Assembly: GCF_000313755.1 (NCBI RefSeq)
Contig: NZ_AMZB01000136.1
Span: 124,001-188,000 of the forward strand
Reading direction: 5' to 3'
DNA length: 64,000 nt
Source: Pseudomonas nitroreducens TX1
Lineage (GTDB): Bacteria; Pseudomonadota; Gammaproteobacteria; Pseudomonadales; Pseudomonadaceae
The position numbers and the translations under genes are program-made. The stretch's first letter is position 1; the number at the start of each line of letters is the position of its first letter. The notes below the pieces were generated by a model, which did no database searches, had not been told where the DNA came from, and saw only the letters and a program-made list of their open reading frames with translations. Of this stretch, positions 51,387-60,426 are shown piece by piece.

Positions 51387-51414
51387 GCCGCGTTGTATCG
51401 AGTGCCCGGGGCAA

Positions 51415-51570
51415 CCCTCTCCCCCGCCCTCTCCCTGAAGGGAGAGGGAGTGTCCGAGCGAAATGAAGGTCCACTGCTCTCCTGACGCATTGGCTGCGGG
51501 AGAAGGACGCCGCGACGCATCGCGCCGGACCAGTCCCCTCTCCCTTCAGGGAGAGGGTTAGGGAGAGGGG
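51415..51570 (+). repeat. CCCTCTCCC repeat family, copy F (forward)
   Basis: Both hairpin ends are conserved (CCCTCTCCCTGAAGGGAGAGG; CAGGGAGAGGGTTAGGGAGAGG) but the middle has diverged from the GTGCCGGCTGATG core. It faces copy E in opposite orientation 2.1 kb away, with the Ser/Cys racemase gene and the deaminase gene between them. Confidence 0.8.
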
Positions 51571-51616
51571 CCTTTGCTCCCGCACAAAGCCCACCGGAGA
51601 CTATGGAACACATCCC

Positions 51617-53194
51617 ATGACCGCCCAGAACTTCATCGCCGGCCAGCGCGTCGGCTCCGGCACCCTCCGCCTGCAGAGCCTCGACGCCAGCACCGGCGAA
51701 GCCTTGCCCCGTGAATTCCTCCAGGCCACCGATGCCGAAGTGGACGCCGCCGCGCGCGCCGCCGAAGCCGCCTTCCCGGCCTACAACGCGCTGCCGCCAG
51801 AGCGCCGCGCACAGTTCCTCGATGCCATCGCCAGCGAACTCGAAGCCCTCGGTGACGACTTCATCGCCACCGTCTGCCGCGAGACCGCGCTGCCCGCCGC
51901 CCGTATCCAGGGCGAACGGAGCCGCACCGCGAACCAGATGCGCCTGTTCGCCAAGGTCCTGCGCCGGGGCGACTTCCTCGGTGCGCGCATCGACCGCGCG
52001 CTGCCCGAGCGCCAACCACTGCCACGCCCGGACCTGCGCCAGTACCGCACCGGCGTCGGCCCGGTGGCCGTGTTCGGCGCCAGCAACTTCCCGCTGGCCT
52101 TCTCCACCGCCGGTGGCGACACTGCCGCGGCCCTGGCCGCCGGCTGCCCGGTGGTGGTTAAAGCCCACAGCGGCCATATGGCGACCGCCGAGTTGGTCGG
52201 CGAAGCCATCATCCGCGCCGCCGAATCCACCGGCATGCCCGCCGGCGTGTTCAACATGATCTACGGCGTCGGCGTCGGCGAGCCGCTGGTGAAGCACCCG
52301 GCGATCCAGGCGGTCGGCTTCACCGGCTCGCTCAAGGGCGGCCGCGCACTGTGCGATCTCGCCGCCGCGCGCCCGCAGCCGATCCCGGTCTTCGCCGAGA
52401 TGAGCAGCATCAACCCGGTTCTGGTCCTGCCCGCCGCCCTGCAAGCACGCGGCGAGAACGTCGCCCGCGAGCTGGTCGATTCCGTGGTGATGGGCTGTGG
52501 CCAGTTCTGCACCAACCCCGGCCTGGTGATCGGCATTGCCTCGCCGGCCTTCAGCCTGTTCGTCGCCCACCTGATCGCCGAGATCGGCCAGCGCCCGGCG
52601 CAGACCATGCTCAACGCCGGCACACTCAAGAGCTACGAAAAGGGCATCGCCCGCCTACTCGCCCACCCCGCCGTGCGCCACCTCGCCGGCCAATCGCAGG
52701 AGGGCAGCCAGGCTCTGCCACAGCTGTTCCAGGCTGGAGCCGAACTGCTGGTGGAAGGCGAGGAATTGCTGCAGGAAGAAGTCTTCGGCCCGACCACCAT
52801 CGTCGTCGAAGTGGCCGATGAGGCCGAACTGCACCGCGCGCTGGACGGCCTGCACGGCCAGCTCACCGCCACGCTGATCGCCGAAGCCGCGGACCTGTCG
52901 CACTTCGCCGCGCTGGTGCCGGTGCTGGAGCGCAAGGCCGGTCGCCTGCTGATCAATGGCTACCCCACCGGGGTGGAAGTCTGCGACGCCATGGTCCACG
53001 GCGGCCCGTACCCGGCGACCTCCGACGCACGCGGCACCTCCGTCGGTAGCCTGGCCATCGACCGCTTCCTCCGCCCGGTGTGTTACCAGAACTATCCCGA
53101 CGCGCTGCTGCCCGATGCGCTGAAGGACGCCAATCCGCTGGGTATCGCGCGGCTGGTGGATGGCGAGACGACGCGCAACGCGGTGACTCGCTGA
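51617..53194 (+). CDS. 2-oxoglutarate semialdehyde dehydrogenase
   Basis: The 525-residue aldehyde dehydrogenase oxidises 2,5-dioxopentanoate (2-oxoglutarate semialdehyde) to 2-oxoglutarate, feeding the TCA cycle. The NADP-binding FTGSLKGGRAL, the FAEMSSINPV glutamate region and the catalytic Cys in GQFCTNPGLV are present. Length and motifs fit the KGSADH type III group. It is about 230 bp from the deaminase gene, with repeat copy F between. A terminator follows. Confidence 0.92.
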   Translation: MTAQNFIAGQRVGSGTLRLQSLDASTGEALPREFLQATDAEVDAAARAAEAAFPAYNALPPERRAQFLDAIASELEALGDDFIATVCRETALPAARIQGERSRTANQMRLFAKVLRRGDFLGARIDRALPERQPLPRPDLRQYRTGVGPVAVFGASNFPLAFSTAGGDTAAALAAGCPVVVKAHSGHMATAELVGEAIIRAAESTGMPAGVFNMIYGVGVGEPLVKHPAIQAVGFTGSLKGGRALCDLAAARPQPIPVFAEMSSINPVLVLPAALQARGENVARELVDSVVMGCGQFCTNPGLVIGIASPAFSLFVAHLIAEIGQRPAQTMLNAGTLKSYEKGIARLLAHPAVRHLAGQSQEGSQALPQLFQAGAELLVEGEELLQEEVFGPTTIVVEVADEAELHRALDGLHGQLTATLIAEAADLSHFAALVPVLERKAGRLLINGYPTGVEVCDAMVHGGPYPATSDARGTSVGSLAIDRFLRPVCYQNYPDALLPDALKDANPLGIARLVDGETTRNAVTR

Positions 53195-53246
53195 AGGGTT
53201 CGTCGGCGCGGGAGTGAACTGTCGGCCAGTCCCGCGCCGCTGCTCG

Positions 53247-53273
53247 GCCCCGGCCTTGCGCCGGGGCTTTTTT
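53247..53273 (+). terminator. rho-independent terminator after the semialdehyde dehydrogenase
   Basis: GCCCCGG-CCTTGCG-CCGGGGC followed by six T. Confidence 0.88.
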
Positions 53274-53286
53274 ATGCGCCGCTTTT

Positions 53287-53360
53287 CGTAGGAGCGAGCT
53301 TGTTCGCGAACCGCCCCAGCAGCGGAGCCAAGCTGTTCGCGAGCAAGCTCGCTCCTACAG
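53287..53360. repeat. REPIN (second copy)
   Basis: CGTAGGAGCGAGCTTGTTCGCGAAC faces GTTCGCGAGCAAGCTCGCTCCTACAG. It lies between two convergent genes of the island. Confidence 0.88.
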
Positions 53361-53370
53361 GGAAAATCCC

Positions 53371-54375
53371 TTATGCCAGCAAAGCGCGCAAATCGGCATA
53401 CAGCGAATCGCTGATCTCCACGCCCTCTTTCAGACTGCGTTCGCGCACCGTGAAACGCCGCTGGGACGGCAGACGCGCGCCCATGTCGAGGATGGACTCG
53501 AACAGCTTCTCCGCCCGCGCCAGGTGCTGCGGGGCTTCTGCGCCAAGGAAGCGCGCCGGATCGATGGCGATCAGCAGTTCGCCGTGATACGGCGAAGACT
53601 TCGTCCCGGCGTCGAACACCGTGGACTCGGCACTGGTCAGGTCGCCAATCAGCGGGCCGGCAATCAGTTCGACCATGGTCGCCAGCGCCGAGCCCTTGTG
53701 ACCGCCGAAGGTCAGCATGGCGCCCTCGAGCACCGCCCCCGGGTCAGTGCTGGGGTTGCCCTGGGCATCAATGCCCCAGCCCAGCGGAATCGCCTTGCCC
53801 TCGCGCTCATGCAGCTGGATTTCCCCGCGCGCGACCACCGTGGTGGCAAAGTCGAAGACGTAGGGGTTCTGCCCCACACGCGGCCAGCCAAAAGCGATGG
53901 GATTGGTGCCGAACAGCGGCCGCGTGCCGCCCGCTGGCGCCACGTAGGCTTGGGCCGGCGTAACGGCCAGGGCTACCAGGCCATGGGCGACGATCCGCTC
54001 GATCTCCACCCACAGCGCGGAAAAGTGCACGCAATGGTTGACCGCCATCGCAGCGATGCCCTGGCTGCGCGCCTTCTCGACCAGTGTCGGCAGCCCGAGA
54101 TCGAACGCGCACTGCGAGAAACCGCCCTTGGCGTCCACCCGCACCAGCGCCGGGGCCGGTTCCGACAGCTCCGGCACGGCATCGAGCGAAACCTTGCCGG
54201 CGCGCGCCGTGTGGATGCAGCCAAGCAGCCGCCACACCCCGTGGGAGGTGCAGCCATCACGCTCGCCGGCCAACACCGTCGCGGTCACGCCCTGCACGTG
54301 GGGCTCACTGAAACCGTTGCGACGCAGGATCGCTTCGGACAGTTCGCGCAGTTCTTCCAGGCTCAGTCGGGTCAC
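53371..54375 (-). CDS. malate/L-lactate dehydrogenase-family imino-acid reductase (probable 1-pyrroline-2-carboxylate reductase)
   Basis: The 334-residue protein belongs to the Ldh2/MDH2 family of NAD(P)-dependent reductases (CTSHGVWRL, NHCVHFSALW, GTNPIAFGWP and GGHKGSALATMVE). Beside an aconitase-X 3-hydroxyproline dehydratase, the likely reaction is reduction of 1-pyrroline-2-carboxylate to L-proline; this is context inference. A GTG at 54375 is preferred as start because GAGGAGG lies five bases upstream; the longer form begins before that site. It is convergent with the dehydrogenase and marks the right edge of the island, 246 bp from dxs. Confidence 0.85.
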   Translation of the reverse strand: MTRLSLEELRELSEAILRRNGFSEPHVQGVTATVLAGERDGCTSHGVWRLLGCIHTARAGKVSLDAVPELSEPAPALVRVDAKGGFSQCAFDLGLPTLVEKARSQGIAAMAVNHCVHFSALWVEIERIVAHGLVALAVTPAQAYVAPAGGTRPLFGTNPIAFGWPRVGQNPYVFDFATTVVARGEIQLHEREGKAIPLGWGIDAQGNPSTDPGAVLEGAMLTFGGHKGSALATMVELIAGPLIGDLTSAESTVFDAGTKSSPYHGELLIAIDPARFLGAEAPQHLARAEKLFESILDMGARLPSQRRFTVRERSLKEGVEISDSLYADLRALLA

Positions 54376-54559
54376 GCCATCCTCCTCGGTTGCTACAAAA
54401 GACTGCGGCAATCCGCCGCCGGTCGGTGATCGTGTCTACAGTGGATGCTCGCGCCAAGGCCCGCTTGCGTGCAATCGTCGGCAGCGACGACGATTTCGGC
54501 ACAGCCTGCCGTACCATTTCCGACCATCCGGTCGTCCGAAGGATTGGCCCCACGTTGCT

Positions 54560-54588
54560 TGGGGCATTCCGGCGCATCAGGTAAACTT
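54560..54588 (+). promoter_or_regulatory. candidate sigma-70 promoter of dxs
   Basis: TTGGGG (54560-54565), 17-base spacer, TAAACT (54583-54588), ending 33 bp before the dxs start. It is moderate by consensus, but a promoter is needed here because dxs is cut off from ispA by the island. Confidence 0.4.
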
Positions 54589-54621
54589 CCGCATCTTTGC
54601 CTTCTCATAACGATCAGCCTG

Positions 54622-56532
54622 ATGCCCACGACGTTTCACGAGATTCCCCGCGAGCGCCCTGCCACGCCCCTGCTTGACCGCGCCAGCACGCCGGTCGAGC
54701 TGCGCCGGCTGGGCGAAGCGGAGCTGCTGACCCTCGCTGACGAACTGCGCCAGTACCTGCTGTACAGCGTGGGCCAGACCGGTGGCCATTTCGGCGCGGG
54801 CCTGGGCGTCATCGAACTGACGATCGCCCTGCACTACGTCTTCGACACGCCTGACGACCGCCTGGTGTGGGACGTCGGCCACCAGGCCTACCCGCACAAG
54901 ATCCTCACCGGTCGCCGCGAGCGCATGGGCAGCCTGCGCCAGAAGGATGGCCTGGCCGCCTTCCCGCGCCGCTCGGAGAGCGAGTACGACACCTTCGGCG
55001 TCGGCCACTCCAGCACCTCCATCAGTGCCGCCCTCGGCATGGCCATTGCTGCGCGCATGCAGGGCTCCAGTCGCAAGTCAGTGGCGGTGATCGGCGACGG
55101 CGCGTTGACCGCCGGCATGGCCTTCGAGGCGCTCAACCACGCGTCGGAGGTCAAGGCCGACATGCTGGTGATCCTCAACGACAACGACATGTCGATCTCC
55201 AACAACGTCGGCGGCCTGTCCAACTACCTGGCCAAGATCCTCTCCAGCCGCACCTACAGCAGCATGCGCGAAGGCAGCAAGAAGGTGCTATCGCGCCTGC
55301 CCGGCGCCTGGGAGATCGCCCGCCGCACCGAGGAGTACGCCAAGGGCATGCTGGTCCCCGGCACGCTCTTCGAGGAACTGGGCTGGAACTACATCGGCCC
55401 CATCGACGGCCACGACCTGCCGACCCTGATCGCCACCCTGCGCAACATGCGTGACCTCAAGGGCCCGCAGTTCCTACACGTGGTGACCAAGAAGGGCAAG
55501 GGCTTCGGCCCGGCCGAGATCGACCCCATCGGCTACCACGCCATCACCAAGCTGGAACCCGAGGGCGCCCCCGCCCACGCTGTGCCGAAGAAGGCCGGCG
55601 GGCCGAAGTACTCCAGCGTGTTCGGCCAGTGGCTGTGCGACATGGCGGCGCAAGACCCGCGCCTGGTCGGTATCACCCCGGCGATGAAGGAAGGCTCCGA
55701 CCTGGTGGCCTTCGCCGACAGGTTCCCGGAGCGCTATTTCGACGTCGCCATCGCCGAGCAACACGCCGTGACCCTGGCGGCCGGCATGGCCTGCGACGGC
55801 GCCAAGCCGGTGGTGGCGATCTATTCCACCTTCCTGCAGCGCGGCTACGACCAGTTGATCCACGACGTCGCGGTGCAGAACCTCGACGTGTTGTTCGCCA
55901 TCGACCGCGCGGGCCTGGTGGGCGAAGACGGCCCGACCCACGCCGGCAGCTTCGACCTCTCCTACCTGCGCTGCATCCCCGGCATGCTGGTGATGACGCC
56001 CAGCGACGAAAACGAACTGCGCAAACTGCTCACCACCGGCCATCACTTCGAAGGCCCGGCGGCAGTGCGCTATCCGCGCGGCACCGGCCCCAACGCCACC
56101 ATCGAGGCAGCCCTGGAACCGGTCGAGATCGGCAAGGGCGTGGTGCGCCGCGAAGGCAAGGCCGGCAAGGTCGCCTTCCTGGTGTTCGGCGTGCAGCTGG
56201 CCGAGGCACTGAAAGTGGCCGAGCAGTTCGACGCCACCGTAGCCGACATGCGCTTCGTCAAGCCGCTGGACGAGGAACTGGTGCGCCGGCTCGCCGCCAG
56301 CCACGAGTTGCTGGTGACCGTCGAGGAAAACTCGGTGATGGGTGGCGCGGGCGCCGCCGTCAGCGAATTCCTCGCCCGCGAGAATATCCAGCAGCCGATC
56401 CTGCACCTGGGCCTGCCGGACTACTACGTCGAGCACGCCAAACCGGCGCAGATGCTCGCGGAGTGCGGGCTGGACGCCACCGGCATCGAGGCCGCGGTGA
56501 AGGCGCGCCTGGAAGCGCTCGGCAGCCGCTGA
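54622..56532 (+). CDS. dxs: 1-deoxy-D-xylulose-5-phosphate synthase Dxs
   Basis: Dxs joins pyruvate and glyceraldehyde-3-phosphate in the first step of the MEP isoprenoid pathway. The 636-residue protein has the thiamine-diphosphate motif [31 protein letters not shown], the transketolase-like [17 protein letters not shown] histidine region and the C-terminal [13 protein letters not shown]. The ATG at 54622 was chosen by family length; in-frame upstream sequence is unrelated. It should follow ispA directly, as in P. aeruginosa, but is displaced by about 16 kb. Confidence 0.96.
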   Translation: MPTTFHEIPRERPATPLLDRASTPVELRRLGEAELLTLADELRQYLLYSVGQTGGHFGAGLGVIELTIALHYVFDTPDDRLVWDVGHQAYPHKILTGRRERMGSLRQKDGLAAFPRRSESEYDTFGVGHSSTSISAALGMAIAARMQGSSRKSVAVIGDGALTAGMAFEALNHASEVKADMLVILNDNDMSISNNVGGLSNYLAKILSSRTYSSMREGSKKVLSRLPGAWEIARRTEEYAKGMLVPGTLFEELGWNYIGPIDGHDLPTLIATLRNMRDLKGPQFLHVVTKKGKGFGPAEIDPIGYHAITKLEPEGAPAHAVPKKAGGPKYSSVFGQWLCDMAAQDPRLVGITPAMKEGSDLVAFADRFPERYFDVAIAEQHAVTLAAGMACDGAKPVVAIYSTFLQRGYDQLIHDVAVQNLDVLFAIDRAGLVGEDGPTHAGSFDLSYLRCIPGMLVMTPSDENELRKLLTTGHHFEGPAAVRYPRGTGPNATIEAALEPVEIGKGVVRREGKAGKVAFLVFGVQLAEALKVAEQFDATVADMRFVKPLDEELVRRLAASHELLVTVEENSVMGGAGAAVSEFLARENIQQPILHLGLPDYYVEHAKPAQMLAECGLDATGIEAAVKARLEALGSR

Positions 56533-56582
56533 GCGCATCCCTCGCACTGAGTATTGCCAGTCACCGGCGCACCCTCTAAGGT

Positions 56583-56820
56583 GCGCCGGTTTTCGTTCGA
56601 GGTAACGGGAAGCAGGTGAAAGACCTGCGCTGCCCCCGCAACGGTAACCGACGCGCCCCTGATGGAGCGCAGCATCGCCATCCGCCACTGCTTAACGCGG
56701 GAAGGCGGCGATGTGATGTCGGCAGCCCGGAGACCGCCCTCGACACGCCCCGACAGGTGTTGCGGAGGGCCGCACCGTCAAGTGCGGTGCGTCCGCCCTT
56801 GCCACGCCCTCCTCGAAAGT
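56583..56820 (+). promoter_or_regulatory. cobalamin riboswitch upstream of btuB
   Basis: The leader contains the B12-element signatures in order: GGAAGCAGGTGAAA-GACCTGCGCTGCCCCCGCAACGGTAA (about 56607-56647), the B12 box GCCACTG (56684-56690), and GGCAGCCCGGAGAC (about 56721-56734). After it lies a hairpin (CCGCAC-CGTCAA-GTGCGG) before the btuB ribosome-binding site. High cobalamin should repress btuB. Confidence 0.93.
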
Positions 56821-56846
56821 CATCCGACCACTTTTGAGGACGTTCC

Positions 56847-58703
56847 ATGAAACTGACCCGACTCGCCCTGGCCACCAGCCTGCTGCCCGGCCTGGCCTTC
56901 GCCGCCGACGACATCTACCGGCTCTCCGACCAGGTGATCACCTCCGCACGCCAGGCCCAGCCGCGCGCCGAAGCCACCTCGGCCAACAGCGTGTTCACCC
57001 GCGCCGACATCGAACGCCTGCAGGTACGCAGCGTCCCCGCCCTGCTCGCCCGCGTACCCGGCGTGCAGATGGGCAGCTCCGGCGGCGTGGTCTCCTACTC
57101 CGTGCGCGGCACCAGCACCGCGCAGACCCTGGTGCTGGTGGACGGCCAGCGTGTCGCCTCGGCCAGCAGCGGCATCGCCCGCCTGGACTACCTGAGCATC
57201 GACAGCATCGAACGCGTCGAAGTGACCCGTGGCCCGCGCTCCGCGCTGTACGGCGCCGACGCCATCGGCGGGGTCATCCAGATCTTCACCCGTCGCGGCG
57301 AAGCCGGCCTGCACCCGGAAGTACGCCTGGCCGCCGGCAGCCACGGCACCTTCGAACGCAGCCTGAATCTCTCCGGTGGCGACGAACAGACGCGCTACAA
57401 CCTCGGCGCCAGCCTCGACGAGAGCCAGGGCTGGGACCGCACCAGCGACAACGTCGGCGCCGACAGCGACCACGACGCCCAGCGCAACAAGGCGGTACAC
57501 CTGAACCTGGACCACCGCTTCAGCGAAGACTGGAAGGCCGGCCTGAACCTCAACGACCAGCGCGGCAAGAACGAATACGACGACGCCTACAACTTCGAAC
57601 CGGGCTCGCCCCGCGACGAATTCCGCGTCAGCAGCTACAGCGCCTACCTCGACGGCCAGATCACCCACATGTGGAACAGCCGCCTGGAGCTGGGCCGCAG
57701 CTTCGACCGCAACAAGGCCGTGGGCGCCGCGGACAGCTGGAACAACGGCACCCTGGAAACCACCCGCCACTCGGCGAGCTGGATCAACCGCCTGCAACTG
57801 GACGACGCCAACCAGCTGGCCCTGGGCGCCGACTGGTACGAAGACAAGGTCGACGGCAGCACCGACTTCGCCGAGGACCAGCGCAGCAACCGCGCCTTCT
57901 TCGCCCAGCACAGTTTCAAGGGCGACGACTTCGGCACCGAACTGGGCATCCGCCACGACAACAACCAGGCCTACGGCAGCCAGAACAGCTGGAACGCCGC
58001 CTTCAGCCTGCCGGTCGGCGACAGCCAGACCTGGATCGCCAGCTATGGCGAAGGCTTCCGCGCGCCAACCTTCAGCGACCTCTACTACCCCGGCGCGAGC
58101 AACCCGGAGCTGAAGGCCGAGACCTCGAAAACCTACGAACTGCAATGGCGCGGCGACTTCTCCGGCACGCACCTGGAAGCCTCGCTGTACCGCACCGAGA
58201 TCGATGACCTGATCGCCTGGGACAGCAGCAGCAACCAGCCGGAGAACATCAACAAGGTGCGCATCGACGGCTTCGAGGCCAGCGTCGCCCGCGAGGTACT
58301 GGGCTGGCAGGCCGCCCTCGGCCTGAGCCTGATCGACCCGCGCGACCGCGACACCGGCCACACCCTGCCTTACCGCGCGCGCCGCACGCTGAGCCTGGAC
58401 CTCGACCGCCAGTTCGCCGCCTTCGGCGTCGGCGGCACCTGGCGCGCGGTCAGCCAGCGCTACGACGACGCGGCCAACACTCGCGAGCTGTCCGGCTATG
58501 GCGTTCTCGATTTGCGTACCAGCTGGCTGGCCAGCAGCGAGATTCGTTTCGACCTGAAGCTGGATAACGCCCTGGACCGCGACTACACCCTCGGCGACTA
58601 CCTGCGCCCGACCAGCCCGATGGACTTCATGGGCGAAGCCCGGCCCTATCGCGAGCCGGGCCGCACCGCACTGCTGGCGGTGACCTGGACGCCGGAGCTA
58701 TAA
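56847..58703 (+). CDS. btuB: TonB-dependent vitamin B12 receptor BtuB
   Basis: The 618-residue outer-membrane protein has a signal peptide (cleavage after AFA), a TonB box-like DQVITSA, a plug domain (RSVPALLARVPGVQM, GPRSALYGADAIGGVIQIFTRRG) and a beta-barrel ending in VTWTPEL, as in BtuB. The cobalamin riboswitch directly upstream confirms the substrate class. It supplies B12 for enzymes such as EutBC in this window. Confidence 0.94.
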   Translation: MKLTRLALATSLLPGLAFAADDIYRLSDQVITSARQAQPRAEATSANSVFTRADIERLQVRSVPALLARVPGVQMGSSGGVVSYSVRGTSTAQTLVLVDGQRVASASSGIARLDYLSIDSIERVEVTRGPRSALYGADAIGGVIQIFTRRGEAGLHPEVRLAAGSHGTFERSLNLSGGDEQTRYNLGASLDESQGWDRTSDNVGADSDHDAQRNKAVHLNLDHRFSEDWKAGLNLNDQRGKNEYDDAYNFEPGSPRDEFRVSSYSAYLDGQITHMWNSRLELGRSFDRNKAVGAADSWNNGTLETTRHSASWINRLQLDDANQLALGADWYEDKVDGSTDFAEDQRSNRAFFAQHSFKGDDFGTELGIRHDNNQAYGSQNSWNAAFSLPVGDSQTWIASYGEGFRAPTFSDLYYPGASNPELKAETSKTYELQWRGDFSGTHLEASLYRTEIDDLIAWDSSSNQPENINKVRIDGFEASVAREVLGWQAALGLSLIDPRDRDTGHTLPYRARRTLSLDLDRQFAAFGVGGTWRAVSQRYDDAANTRELSGYGVLDLRTSWLASSEIRFDLKLDNALDRDYTLGDYLRPTSPMDFMGEARPYREPGRTALLAVTWTPEL

Positions 58704-58717
58704 GGCGTCGCGCTTTT

Positions 58718-58799
58718 GTAGGATGGCGTGGAGCGAAGCGATACCCATCGCTCACTGCACTGGCAGCATGGGTATCGCCTAGGCTCCACCCATCCTACG
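58718..58799. repeat. inverted repeat element, GGATGGCGTGGAGCGAAGCG family, copy 2
   Basis: GTAGGATGGCGTGGAGCG and GGCTCCACCCATCCTACG form the arms. With the REPIN at 58841-58933 it fills the 247-bp gap to the HAD gene. Confidence 0.78.
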
Positions 58800-58840
58800 T
58801 TCGAGGCTCCCTGGACCTGCAGCAGCGGTGTAAATGGCTG

Positions 58841-58933
58841 TTCGCGAGCAAGCTCGCTCCTACGAAGAGCAGCCCAGCAAACGCCGAAGCTTCAGCGTAG
58901 GCAATACCTGTAGGAGCGAGCTTGCTCGCGAAC
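58841..58933. repeat. REPIN (third copy)
   Basis: GTTCGCGAGCAAGCTCGCTCCTACG faces TGTAGGAGCGAGCTTGCTCGCGAAC. It lies at the 3' ends of btuB and the convergent HAD gene. Confidence 0.88.
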
Positions 58934-58950
58934 CCGCACGGCAGCAGGAC

Positions 58951-59547
58951 TCAGAGTACCCCCGCCATCCGCCCCAGCTCCGCGCAATCGCGCGCATGCC
59001 AGTCGGTCAGCTCGGGCCAGGGGTTCTCTGGCAGATTCACCAGCGCACTGTGCGCCCCGGCGGCACGGGCGCAGTCGAGATCGAAGCGGTAATCGCCGAC
59101 CATCAGCATCCGCTGCGGCGCCACGTCCCAGCGCGCGGCGAGGCGCAGCAGGCCATCCGGGCTGGGCTTGGGAGCGGCCTCGCCGCGGCCGAGGACATCT
59201 TCGGTCAGGAAGCAATCACCGATGCCGATGGCGGCCAGCGTGATCAGCGCCAGCTCATGGGCATTGCGTGTGAGAATGCCCAGTCGGTAGCCGGCGCCAT
59301 GCAGCGCGCGCACCAGTTCCACGGCACCCGGCGCGGCGGTAGAGGCCACCGCCAGCTCGCGCTCGTGCTCCAGCAGCCAGGCATGCTTGGCCGCCGCCTC
59401 GTCCTCCGGCAGCGCGGCCAGGTGGCTGAGGATGTCGTGTTCCTGGGGGATCCCCAGCGCCCGCTTGATCGCCGGGAAGTCGTGCACCGCCAGGGTCAGG
59501 GTGCCGTCCATGTCGAACACCCAGTGGCGCACTTCACCCAGGGTCAT
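58951..59547 (-). CDS. HAD-superfamily phosphatase (phosphoglycolate phosphatase-like)
   Basis: The 198-residue protein has the HAD motif I FDMDGTLT (nucleophile Asp12, Asp14), the cap region with HDILSHLAALPEDEAAAKHA, motif II near GILTRNA and motif IV near VGDYRFDLDCARAAG. The substrate is unknown. Its start overlaps the tesB stop by four bases, so it is the second gene of a tesB-HAD operon. Confidence 0.87.
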   Translation of the reverse strand: MTLGEVRHWVFDMDGTLTLAVHDFPAIKRALGIPQEHDILSHLAALPEDEAAAKHAWLLEHERELAVASTAAPGAVELVRALHGAGYRLGILTRNAHELALITLAAIGIGDCFLTEDVLGRGEAAPKPSPDGLLRLAARWDVAPQRMLMVGDYRFDLDCARAAGAHSALVNLPENPWPELTDWHARDCAELGRMAGVL

Positions 59548-60413
59548 GCCCAGTCCTCACGGCGACGGATCAGGCCTTCCTGGGTCGAGGACGCCACCAG
59601 CTGGCCGTCACGGTTGAAGATGCTGCCGCGCACGAAGCCGCGGCCGTTGCCAGCCCAGGGACTGTCGATGGCGTAAAGCAGCCACTCGTCCGCGCGCAGG
59701 TCGCGGTGGAACCACACGGAGTGGTCGATGGTGGCGACCTGCATGTCCTTCTGCCACACCGAGCGGCCGTGGGGCAGCAGCGAGGTGGTGAGGAAACCGA
59801 AGTCCGAGGCGTAGGCGAGGATGTACTTGTGCAGCGCCGGCACATCCGGCAGCTTGCCGTCGGCGCGCAGCCAGAGGTACTTGATCGGCTCGCCGACCAC
59901 CGGGTCATAAGGGTCGTTCTGGGTGACCGGGCGGATTTCGATGGGCTTGGGGTACAGCAGCTTGTCGCGGATGCGCTCGGGGAACTGCTGGGCGCTGCGC
60001 TGCTTGAGTTCGAGGTCGGTCGGCAGGTTCTCCGGGCCGACCACGTCGGGCATGCTGATCTGGTGCTCGAAGCCTTCCTCGTCGGTCTGGAACGAGGTGC
60101 TCAGGGCAAAGATCGGCTGGCCCTTCTGGATCGCGGTGACGCGGCGGGTGCTGAAGGTGCCGCCGTCGCGCACGCGGTCGACCTGGTAGACGACCGGCTT
60201 GCTGGCATCGCCCGGTCGCAGGAAGTAGCCGTGCATCGAGTGCACGTGGCGCTCGGCTTCCACCGTCTGGCTGGCGGCCGACAGCGCCTGGCCGAGCACC
60301 TGCCCGCCATACAGCTGGCGGAACCCGAGGTCCTGGCTCATGCCGCGGAACAGGTTCTCTTCGATCTGCTCCAGGCTCAGCAGAGCCACCAGGTTGTCCA
60401 GGATCTGGGTCAT
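59544..60413 (-). CDS. tesB: acyl-CoA thioesterase II TesB
   Basis: The 289-residue double-hotdog thioesterase shows ENLFRGMSQDLGFRQLYGGQVLGQALSAASQTV near the N terminus, the HSMHGYFLRPGD motif and, in the C-terminal half, the HSVWFHRDLRADEWLLY segment with catalytic Asp, plus QEGLIR. It hydrolyses medium- to long-chain acyl-CoA. The ATG at 60413 was chosen by homology; the longer frame reads through the neighbouring nitroreductase gene. Confidence 0.93.
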   Translation of the reverse strand: MTQILDNLVALLSLEQIEENLFRGMSQDLGFRQLYGGQVLGQALSAASQTVEAERHVHSMHGYFLRPGDASKPVVYQVDRVRDGGTFSTRRVTAIQKGQPIFALSTSFQTDEEGFEHQISMPDVVGPENLPTDLELKQRSAQQFPERIRDKLLYPKPIEIRPVTQNDPYDPVVGEPIKYLWLRADGKLPDVPALHKYILAYASDFGFLTTSLLPHGRSVWQKDMQVATIDHSVWFHRDLRADEWLLYAIDSPWAGNGRGFVRGSIFNRDGQLVASSTQEGLIRRREDWA

Positions 60414-60426
60414 GCGCGTTGTTTCC

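Noticed and set aside
54511-54527. GTACCATTTCCGACCAT before the imino-acid reductase resembles operator copy 1 and its flank
   Set aside because: The central palindrome CGTATACG is lost, so it is too weak to be called an operator.
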